27,919 bases of DNA from assembly GCA_023386365.1 (NCBI GenBank), contig JAEWJX010000066.1, forward strand, positions 1-27,919. The letters run 5' to 3'. The notes under the pieces are model-generated. The model was not told the origin of the DNA, searched no databases, and saw only the letters and a list, made by a program, of their open reading frames with translations. This DNA is from Actinomycetes bacterium (lineage in GTDB: Bacteria > Actinomycetota > Actinomycetes > Actinomycetales > Microbacteriaceae). This document shows, piece by piece, positions 1 to 6,186 of this stretch. Every line of letters starts with the position of its first letter. The stretch's first letter is position 1. The translations under genes were made by a program, and so were the position numbers.

Positions 1-1
1 C

Positions 2-739
2 GCGGCGCCCGCCCGTCCGCCGGTTCCACCCCAGCTCCTCGCCCAGCAGGCCGCCGCTGCCGCGGCGCCGACGGCCCCGCCCGCGGCGGTGACCCCCACG
101 GTCATCTCCGCTGCACCGGTCGCCGCAGAACCTGTGCCCGCTGTGCCCGCCGCTCCCGCGGCTTCGCCGTACTCCGATCCCACCGCTGGCCGCGTCTCCC
201 CTCCGGGAGCCGCGCCCTCGTCGTACCAGACGGCACCTTCGCCGTCCGCGTACGCCTCCGCGCCTGCCCCCGCAGCACCCGCTCTCGCGCTTGAAGCAGC
301 GCCGTCGTCCGTGCCCGGTTTCACCCCGGCTCCCACGGTCCTCGCACTGCCCGCCCTCCTCGGCGGAGCGCCCACGAACGCTGCGGCACCGTCTGCGCCG
401 GCCCCCACGCCGGCCCCCGATGCGCATCACCCCACGATGGCGCCTTCGGCGACGGTGCCTTCGGTGTCGCAGCCCTCCCTTCCCGGAGGGCAGGCGGATG
501 CGAACGCCGCCTACCTCGCATCCCTGGGTGTGAGCATGCCCGGCGCACCCGCCGCTCAGCAGCGCGTCGACTCGGCAGCCCCGACCACCGGGCCGCAGCC
601 GATCCCGATGCCGACCGATTCCGGCCCGCTCAGCCCGGCGCCTGCCACCGCGCTGCCGCTGCCCGCCCACGACGACCGGTCACGCGAGTTGGCCCCCGAC
701 GGCCGCACCGACTTCGGGGCGGGAATGCACCGCATCTAG
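2..739 (+). CDS. Pro/Ala-rich protein, C-terminal part (5' end outside window)
   Basis: The reading frame is open from the left edge to a TAG at 737-739, so only the C-terminal part of the protein is present. An internal GTG at 89 is probably not the true start, because the same Ala/Pro-rich composition continues upstream of it. About 240 residues are visible, mostly Ala, Pro, Ser, Thr and Val, with no transmembrane segment and no recognised domain. Such composition is typical of disordered linkers or tails in actinobacterial proteins. A slightly less biased stretch with Asn, Tyr and Leu lies around 500-540. The gene converges on the acetyltransferase pseudogene with only 13 bases between stop codons. 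Function is unknown. That the frame codes is supported by its length and by the compact convergent layout, but low-complexity GC-rich frames can mislead. Confidence 0.55.
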   Translation, partial: AAPARPPVPPQLLAQQAAAAAAPTAPPAAVTPTVISAAPVAAEPVPAVPAAPAASPYSDPTAGRVSPPGAAPSSYQTAPSPSAYASAPAPAAPALALEAAPSSVPGFTPAPTVLALPALLGGAPTNAAAPSAPAPTPAPDAHHPTMAPSATVPSVSQPSLPGGQADANAAYLASLGVSMPGAPAAQQRVDSAAPTTGPQPIPMPTDSGPLSPAPATALPLPAHDDRSRELAPDGRTDFGAGMHRI

Positions 740-752
740 CGGCGCGCGCGAG

Positions 753-2060
753 TCAGAACCAGACCGCGAGCCACGGCGTCCGCGGCGACCGCAGCAGGGC
801 ATCTGCGGCTGCTGCGGCACCGGCGGTGCGCTCGGTGACGCGCCCCGCGTCGACCAGAGTCGACACGGACACCGCGCCCAGGTACAGCGACCCGAGTGCG
901 GCGGCATCGAGTTCGATCACGGGGAGATCCGCCGCGAAGCCGTGCACCTTCTCGACCGAGAAGTTCCCCTCGCGTGCCACCACATGCCACTCCCCGGCGA
1001 CGCTCTCCGACTGATCGTCGACCCGGAATCCCACCGCGCCGTCGCCGCCCGCACCGCGCGCCTCGAAGGCGGCGGAAAAGTCGAGCACGCGCAGCCAGAG
1101 GTGATCGGTGGTGGTCGACGTCGCGGCGCGGAAGTCGCCGAGCATCCACCGCACCGGCTCATCCGTGCGCCGCATCGGCGCCACCACGGTGCGCACCAGG
1201 GGCAGCTCGAGCACGTACCGCCACAGCGCCGCGTACGCCTCGAGGCCGTCTGCGACCAGGAAACGCAGCGTCGCCACGTGGGCGGTGAAGTCCTGCTCGC
1301 CCTCTGTCACGTCGTACACCGCGTACCCGCGCGGCACGCCGTTGACGTCGTCGTAGCGGATGGCGCGCACGCGCCGGGCGCGCGCCGCATCCTCGCCCGC
1401 CTGATTCGCGACCTCCGCCCACCGGAGCGGCCACAGCTCCATCTGCCCCGGCTCCCGGAGGCGCACGCTCTCGTAGAGGGCCGGTGCCTCCTCGAGGTAG
1501 CGATCGACACCGATCAACTGCACCCGACCGGGGGCGACCGGACCGGCCCATCGGACCCTCGTCGTGTCGATGCGGTAGTCGGAGCTGAACGCGGCCGGCC
1601 CGAAGCCGTAGCGGCCGTACAGGGTCGACTCGGAGACGGTGAGCATCGCGAGAGGCAACCCGAGCGCCGAGGCCGTACGCAGCTCCGCCTCGAGCAGGGC
1701 TCGGGCGACACCACGACCACGATGGGTGGGCGAGACGGTCACCGAGCTGATCGCCCACGCGGGAGCCAGTCGGTCGCCCGGCACGGTCAGCTCGCCCGGC
1801 CAGGAGTTCACCGTCGCCACCGGGACGGACGGCTCGGCGATCCCCGCGTCGTAGACACCGGTGGTGCGTCGGTAGGCGTACGCCTCACGCAGCCGCTGCA
1901 GCTGGTCGTCGGCGCCCTAGGAATGGAATCCGCGCAGATCGGCGCGGAGCCACGCGTCGAACACCGCCGCATCCGAGGTGTCGACCACCTCGAAGCGGAG
2001 CCCCTGAGCGTTCAGGGCGCGAGCGGAAGCGGCGTCGATCGGATGGTCGAAGTGGCTCAT
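753..2060 (-). pseudogene. Eis-like GNAT N-acetyltransferase interrupted by an in-frame amber codon
   Basis: Read from the ATG at 2060, this frame would give a 435-residue protein, close to the length of mycobacterial Eis, but codon 48 (1917-1919 on the plus strand) is TAG. Both sides of the stop are in one frame, so this is a nonsense change and not a frameshift. After the stop come the acetyl-CoA loop RGRGVA (about 114-119), a YGRYGFG segment matching the Eis catalytic tyrosine region (Tyr about 148), and a C-terminal Phe; in Eis the terminal carboxylate acts as general base. The ATG overlaps the stop of the upstream transglutaminase gene (ATGA), which supports the 2060 start. A GTG at 1820 could restart translation but would drop the first 80 residues. 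Nearby genes use TAG as a normal stop. A sequencing error is possible. Confidence 0.72.
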
Positions 2061-2983
2061 TCCGCCAGCGTACGCGGGGCGCCCGACGGTGCCGCCGCGA
2101 CCAGATCCACCGCGACATCCGGCAGACCGAACGGGCTCGCCTGCACGACCCGCCCCCGGGGCGCGAGCCGCTCATCCCGCGCGTACCGCTCGGCGAGTTC
2201 CACCACCGCGTCCCGCTCCCCCGCGTCGACGGCGATCACCAGCGCCGCCAACTCGTCCATCCACGCCGCAGCGTCCTTCGGCACCCGCTGGCCGAAGATC
2301 ATCCCGCCCCACACATCCCAGAGCAGCAGCTCGTCTCCGTGCAGATGCGCCACGTCGCGGATGACGTAGTCGAACACGAAGGCGAGGCCGCTGTACGGGG
2401 ACTCGGGGAACACACCGAACGTGCGCGGGTCCGCCTCATCGCGCCGGATCGCCGACCAGATCTCTGCCGCCGTGCTGAACCCCGCGAGTCCCTCCCGGGG
2501 CAGGTCCGTCGTGTCGAAGGCGAACCAGGTGGGTTCCAACTGTGCGTCACATCGCACCCACCGCTCGCCGTTCCACCACTCCGCGACGACATGGTCGTAG
2601 TGGTAGGCCGCACCGAGATAGCCCGCGAACCCGACGCGGCCCCGCGCCGGGACGCCCTGCTCCCGCAGGATCGAGACGGTCAGCTGGGTGAAGTCCCGGC
2701 AGCACCCGGCGACCCGGTCGGCCTTCTCGCGGGGCGCGTCGACCGGCTCTGGATGCCGACTCGCGTCGACGTCCAGGATGCGCTCCACCCAGCGACTGTC
2801 GATGTCGCCGCGGCGTTCCACCGGCACCTCGATGCCATCCGCACGGTAGTGGTAGAGCAGGTTGCGTGCGATTCCGCCCGCGGCGGCCGCATCGGAACCC
2901 GCGGCGACCTCCCACCGCCGGCGGAACGCACCCGGGTCGCTGTACGGAGTGTGACTCCGGTAGGCATCGACTCGGGGATCCAT
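2057..2983 (-). CDS. Transglutaminase-like (papain-fold) domain protein
   Basis: This 308-residue protein carries the Cys-His-Asp triad of the transglutaminase-like superfamily: Cys95 in GCCRDF, His131 in YDHVVAEWW and Asp146 in RCDAQLEP, in the expected order and spacing. No signal peptide or membrane segment is evident, so it is probably cytoplasmic. Bacterial members of this superfamily are mostly proteases or amidases rather than protein cross-linkers; the substrate here cannot be told from sequence. The ATG at 2983 is preceded by a weak AGGA-type site. The stop overlaps the start of the following acetyltransferase gene (ATGA), so the two were built to be translated together. The DnaJ-domain gene lies 42 bases upstream on the same strand and may share the transcript. 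Confidence 0.85.
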   Translation of the reverse strand: MDPRVDAYRSHTPYSDPGAFRRRWEVAAGSDAAAAGGIARNLLYHYRADGIEVPVERRGDIDSRWVERILDVDASRHPEPVDAPREKADRVAGCCRDFTQLTVSILREQGVPARGRVGFAGYLGAAYHYDHVVAEWWNGERWVRCDAQLEPTWFAFDTTDLPREGLAGFSTAAEIWSAIRRDEADPRTFGVFPESPYSGLAFVFDYVIRDVAHLHGDELLLWDVWGGMIFGQRVPKDAAAWMDELAALVIAVDAGERDAVVELAERYARDERLAPRGRVVQASPFGLPDVAVDLVAAAPSGAPRTLAE

Positions 2984-3025
2984 CCCCGCATCCTGCCCGC
3001 CTGATGCGCGTGTGTCGAGGGGCGG

Positions 3026-3931
3026 TCAGACGAAACGGACGACGGCCTGGATGCGGCTGCGGAGCTCGAACAGGTCGGTGCCCCCCGTTCCCACCCCGGG
3101 GATGCCCGTGCGCACCACGTGGGCGAGTTGGGGCTGAGGGATCAGGAGCGCCCGCGATCCGCGCACCGACCCGAGGTCGACGAGACGCGGCGCATCCGCC
3201 TCGGGGGCGACCACGGCGATCGCCGAGAACTTGACGCGCGCGCTCCGGCCGAACGCGCGGGCACGCGCCGACAGCTCGTGCACGGGCCGCTCGCCGCCGA
3301 CGGCGCCGCCGATCAGCTCCGAGCCCTTCACCTTGATATCGCCGCCCCAGTCCTCGCTGAGGAGTGCCCAGAGCCCACTCGGGCCGAGAACGATGTGGTC
3401 GATCTTTCCGGCGGTCGTCTGCACGTCGTGCCACACCGTGTAACCGATGCCGAGGGCGGAGAGTTCCCGGGCCGACTGCTCCTCGGCGATCGCCGCGGCG
3501 AGCAGATGCTTCACCGACTGCGGCGCCGATCTCACGAGAGCCGGATCGTACGGATCGGGCAGCTGCACCCCGCGACCCGCCCACTCGCGGACCTCCGCGA
3601 GGTACCGCTCGCGGTACCAACCCCCCGGGTGCCCGCTCGACCTGGCCTGCGGTCGCGAGTCGGCACGGGGTCGCGGTGCGCGCGGCGCATAGCCCGGCTG
3701 CACAGCGCTCGACCCGCGCAACCCGCGGGCGTCGTAGGCTGCCCGCGTCTCAGGAGTGCCCACGAGGCCCCACGCGTCCTGTACGGCGTGGAACTCGACG
3801 GCCGAGCCCCCCGCATCCGGATGCGTCTCCCGGAGGCGCCTGCGGTACGCACGGCGCAACTCGTCGTGGGGAGCCGTCGCGGCCACGCCGAGCACCTCGT
3901 ACGGGGACGCTGCGAGCGGACTGTCGGGCAC
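3026..3931 (-). CDS. DnaJ-domain protein with a C-terminal NERD-like region
   Basis: This 301-residue protein begins with a J domain (about residues 9-70) including the HPD motif at 37-39 that stimulates DnaK ATPase. There are no Gly/Phe-rich or zinc-binding segments, so it is not a canonical DnaJ. After a Pro/Arg-rich linker, residues about 148-225 resemble the nuclease-related NERD fold, with DHIVLGPSGLWAL at 178-190. The acidic/lysine signature that normally follows that strand is replaced by SEDWGGDI, so nuclease activity is doubtful. I chose the GTG at 3931 because TACGAT (3943-3938) lies exactly 6 bases upstream, consistent with a leaderless transcript, and because PDSPLAASPYEVLG is a natural J-domain N-terminus. 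A GTG at 3970 would add 13 residues. It may recruit DnaK to a nucleic-acid or protein target; this is inference. Confidence 0.82.
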   Translation of the reverse strand: MPDSPLAASPYEVLGVAATAPHDELRRAYRRRLRETHPDAGGSAVEFHAVQDAWGLVGTPETRAAYDARGLRGSSAVQPGYAPRAPRPRADSRPQARSSGHPGGWYRERYLAEVREWAGRGVQLPDPYDPALVRSAPQSVKHLLAAAIAEEQSARELSALGIGYTVWHDVQTTAGKIDHIVLGPSGLWALLSEDWGGDIKVKGSELIGGAVGGERPVHELSARARAFGRSARVKFSAIAVVAPEADAPRLVDLGSVRGSRALLIPQPQLAHVVRTGIPGVGTGGTDLFELRSRIQAVVRFV

Positions 3932-3937
3932 GAATCG

Positions 3938-3982
3938 ATCGTAGGCGCGTCGCAGGTGCCCCGCTGCCACCCGTCGTAGGCT
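3938..3982. promoter_or_regulatory. Divergent leaderless promoters of the DnaJ-domain gene and the 3989 gene
   Basis: The minus-strand box TACGAT (3943-3938) is followed by 6 bases and GTG at 3931. The plus-strand box TAGGCT (3977-3982) is followed by 6 bases and GTG at 3989. Transcription would start at or next to each start codon. No clear -35 hexamers or Shine-Dalgarno sites are visible. Calls rest on spacing and consensus only. Confidence 0.6.
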
Positions 3983-3988
3983 CGAAGG

Positions 3989-4318
3989 GTGAGCAGAGAC
4001 GAGGAGATCGCCGGCGTCCGCCGTCGAGCGAGCCTCGAGGTGCTACGCGCGGAGGCCGGTGACGAGCTGCGCACCGTCGTGTTCGAGCGGCTCCGCGCCG
4101 GCGAGGACCCGTGGGAGTTCATGCAGGACCTGCCGACCGTCGACGAGCTGGTGGTGTTGACGCTCCGCGCCGAACTGATCCACGCCGACAACGATCGTCG
4201 CCCCACCGCCGAGGTCGACTACCGCATGCTCCGCCAGATCGCCCTCGCCTACCCGGGGCTCAGCACCACCGTCTGGACTCTCCTCGACACCGACCGCACC
4301 CGCCGGAGGACCGCATGA
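3989..4318 (+). CDS. Small conserved-looking protein of unknown function, coupled to pabC-like gene
   Basis: This frame encodes 109 residues, soluble, charged and apparently helical, with no family I recognise and no membrane segment or metal-binding motif. It starts with GTG 6 bases after TAGGCT, a leaderless arrangement with no ribosome site. Its TGA at 4316-4318 overlaps the ATG of the aminotransferase gene (ATGA), so the two are translationally coupled and form a two-gene operon ending at the terminator at 5211-5249. That link suggests a role connected to the aminotransferase or simply co-expression. Codon use matches the neighbours. The existence of the gene is well supported by promoter, coupling and composition; function is not. 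Confidence 0.75.
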   Translation: MSRDEEIAGVRRRASLEVLRAEAGDELRTVVFERLRAGEDPWEFMQDLPTVDELVVLTLRAELIHADNDRRPTAEVDYRMLRQIALAYPGLSTTVWTLLDTDRTRRRTA

Positions 4319-5193
4319 GCCACGTGCTCGCCCTGATCGAGTTCGACCCGGAAACGGGAGCCGCCACCGGTCACCACCTGGCCGACGCGGATGCGCCGCA
4401 GCTGACCGTCACCGATCTCGCCGCCACGCGCGGCGACGGCATCTTCGAGACCGCGAGCCTCGTCGACGGACACGTGCAGGCCCTCGACGCCCACCTCGTG
4501 CGGCTGGCGGAGTCCGCACGGATGCTGCAGCTGCCCGATCCCGACCTGCCCGTCTGGCGCGAGGCCGTGCTCGCGGTCGGGGCCGCGCTGACCGCCGCGG
4601 GAGTGGCGGAGGGGTCGATCAAGTTCGTGCTCACCCGCGGGATCGAGGGCGCACCCGTTCCCACCGGGTGGGTGTTCGGCATGGACGCACCCGACTTCAC
4701 GCGTGACCGCACCGAGGGCATCCGAATCGTCCTGCTCGACCGCGGCTATCGTCACGACGTGCCCCAGACCTCTCCCTGGCTGCTCGCCGGAGCGAAGACC
4801 CTCAGCTACGCGGTCAACCGGGCGGCGCAGCGCGAGGCGGCCCGGCGCGGAGCGGACGACGTGCTCTTCGTGTCGAGCGATGGGTTCCTGCTGGAGGGCG
4901 CCGTGTCGAACCTGCTGCTGCGGCGCGGAAACCAGCTGATCACCCCGCGCGTCGATCTGGGCATCCTGGCCGGCACCACGCAGGCGGACCTCTACAGCTG
5001 GGCGGAGTCCGAGGGGTTCGTCACCAGCTATGAACTGCTCACGCCGGCCGACCTCGAGAGCGCGGATGCGGCCTGGCTCGTGTCGAGTGTGCGTCACGTG
5101 GCTCCGGTGCGGGCCGTCGACGGCGTCGAGCGTCCGATCGACGCGGAACTCACCGAACGCCTCAACGGCGCGCTGCTGGCGCGCACGCGCTGA
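4315..5193 (+). CDS. pabC: Class IV (PLP) aminotransferase, probably aminodeoxychorismate lyase
   Basis: This 292-residue protein has the fold-type IV PLP signature. Lys161 in GAKTLSYAVN is the expected Schiff-base lysine and EGAVSNLLL (Glu194) the cofactor-binding loop. ATRGDGIFET near residues 37-46 matches the N-terminal signature of PabC and branched-chain aminotransferases. PabC splits 4-amino-4-deoxychorismate into p-aminobenzoate and pyruvate for folate synthesis in the cytoplasm. Length fits PabC better than the longer branched-chain enzymes, but the group is hard to split by sequence and D-amino-acid or branched-chain transaminase activity remains possible. The start at 4315 has a strong GGAGGA site 4 bases upstream and overlaps the stop of the preceding gene. 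A terminator follows 17 bases after the stop. Confidence 0.8.
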   Translation: MSHVLALIEFDPETGAATGHHLADADAPQLTVTDLAATRGDGIFETASLVDGHVQALDAHLVRLAESARMLQLPDPDLPVWREAVLAVGAALTAAGVAEGSIKFVLTRGIEGAPVPTGWVFGMDAPDFTRDRTEGIRIVLLDRGYRHDVPQTSPWLLAGAKTLSYAVNRAAQREAARRGADDVLFVSSDGFLLEGAVSNLLLRRGNQLITPRVDLGILAGTTQADLYSWAESEGFVTSYELLTPADLESADAAWLVSSVRHVAPVRAVDGVERPIDAELTERLNGALLARTR

Positions 5194-5210
5194 CGCAGCG
5201 ACCACACGAC

Positions 5211-5249
5211 GAAGGACCCCCGGGTAGCTAATCCAGGGGCCCTTCTGTG
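5211..5249 (+). terminator. Intrinsic terminator after the aminotransferase gene
   Basis: The arms at 5211-5223 (GAAGGACCCCCGG) and 5233-5245 (CCAGGGGCCCTTC) pair with two mismatches around a 9-base loop and are followed by a short T-containing tail. It lies 17 bases after the stop of the 3989-5193 operon. Confidence 0.75.
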
Positions 5250-5717
5250 TCGGTGAGGCCGCCTCTCCCGCGAGCTCTCGGGTCGGGCGTTCGCCACGAG
5301 GACGGAAGCTCGAACGGCGATGGCGAACCACCACTGCTCGAGACTGCGCCGGGAACGCGGGTCTCCCCCGAGAATCCACGACCGGTGCCGGTGGTGCGCC
5401 CGGCCCGCCCGTGACGCCTGCGGAGTCTCCCCCGCCGCGCTTCTGGAAAGCCCTTCGTCACCGCCGCCTGCCGGCGTCGGTTCCTCGGAATCCGCCCCGC
5501 CTCCGGATCCGACGAACCCTGCGGCCCGCCCTCATCGGCTGCGAGGTGTCACCCTCGGTTTCCCGGTGCCGTCCCACGGACGAAGCTCGCGCTTCGCGTT
5601 CCCTTGGGACCGCTTCCCACCTTTTCCGAGCTGACCCGGTCGAGGCGAAAAGACACCGTCCCCGCTTCGGCTGCGACCCGATCGATCCTGAATCTCTCCA
5701 GTTTCGACGGTTCGCGC
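5250..5717. other. GC-rich gene-free stretch with nothing identified
   Basis: About 470 bases between the aminotransferase terminator and the first 59-base repeat. Short open frames exist on both strands (for example 5320-5634 plus and 5532-5759 minus), but they lack ribosome sites, have Arg/Pro/Ser-rich shadow-like translations and match nothing I recognise. I also see no tRNA, tmRNA or RNase P signature. It may be decayed sequence. Confidence 0.5.
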
Positions 5718-5731
5718 CTCATCGGTTGAGT

Positions 5732-5790
5732 AGAGATTACTCAGCGGTGAACGGGGCACAAGTAGTCAAGTCTCACTAGATAGTTGAGAC
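5732..5790. repeat. Direct repeat copy A (59 bases)
   Basis: This aligns without gaps to 6127-6185, offset 395 bases, with 45 of 59 positions identical by my count. The first 21 bases are identical; GTCAAGT, CTAGAT and GTTGA are also shared. Copy A additionally carries a near-palindrome at 5768-5790, with arms AGTCTCA and TGAGACT, which copy B has largely lost. An upstream hairpin GAGTA/TACTC spans 5728-5742. Confidence 0.75.
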
Positions 5791-5833
5791 TCGGATGCCG
5801 CAACGGCCATATCTCGCCAGCGGGTTAAATACT

Positions 5834-5907
5834 GGCGGCGGTGATGCTGTCCGCGATTCCTCATACCCCCGTATCGGAATCGCGATGATGACAGGATCAC
5901 CGCCGCC
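5834..5907. repeat. Long near-perfect hairpin (74 bases)
   Basis: The arms pair almost end to end. GGCGGCGGTGAT (5834-5845) pairs with ATCACCGCCGCC (5896-5907). After one G/G mismatch, CTGTC pairs with GACAG. After a 5-base bulge (5885-5889), CGCGATTCC (5852-5860) pairs with GGAATCGCG (5876-5884). The tip is ATAC/GTAT around four C. No T-run follows on either strand, so it does not look like a simple terminator. It could be a structured RNA, a protein-binding site or a remnant of a small mobile element. Confidence 0.75.
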
Positions 5908-6007
5908 TGCTAGTCCCCCAACTAGTGTGAACATCACGATAAGGACCCAGCCGGTGAGAGCGCTCCCCCCACTACGGGTGACTCCCCCAATGGGGGCCGC
6001 GCACGAC

Positions 6008-6077
6008 GAAAGGCCCCCGGTTGCCGCGTTCCGCCGGCGCCGAAGCGCCGGGGTTCGTCGAGCCCCGAGGGCCTTTC
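6008..6077. terminator. Terminator-like nested hairpin downstream of the helicase gene
   Basis: The outer arms GAAAGGCCCCCGG (6008-6020) and the matching stretch at 6063-6077 pair with one mismatch. Inside is a perfect 7-bp hairpin CCGGCGC/GCGCCGG with a CGAA loop at 6034-6051. On the minus strand the stem ends in TTTC about 110 bases past the helicase stop, and it is roughly symmetrical so could work both ways. CGACGAA (6004-6010) can also pair with TTCGTCG (6054-6060), an alternative fold that excludes part of the outer stem. Confidence 0.62.
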
Positions 6078-6126
6078 TGTCACCGAGCGGCCGACCCCCG
6101 AGGGGATCCGTGCCATCCGGTGAAGA

Positions 6127-6185
6127 AGAGATTACTCAGCGGTGAACCGCATGCAACCCGTCAAGTTTCGCTAGATGGTTGAAGG
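6127..6185. repeat. Direct repeat copy B (59 bases)
   Basis: This is the second copy of the repeat at 5732-5790. On the minus strand it begins one base after the stop codon of the helicase gene (stop 6187-6189), so it forms the start of that gene's 3' untranslated region. The palindrome of copy A is degenerate here. Confidence 0.72.
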
Positions 6186-6186
6186 T

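Noticed and set aside
942..2369. Long plus-strand open frame antisense to the acetyltransferase and transglutaminase genes
   Set aside because: Arg/His-rich translation with no domain; arises because high-GC genes leave the opposite frame free of stops. The minus-strand genes carry clear family motifs.
5821..5930. Possible integron attC site at the long hairpin
   Set aside because: The terminal core boxes are not in the right orientation or place, and no integrase or cassette array is nearby.
5250..6186. Hidden stable RNA gene (tRNA, tmRNA, RNase P RNA) in the large intergenic region
   Set aside because: No T-loop consensus, CCA end, tmRNA tag frame or conserved RNase P core strings were found on either strand.
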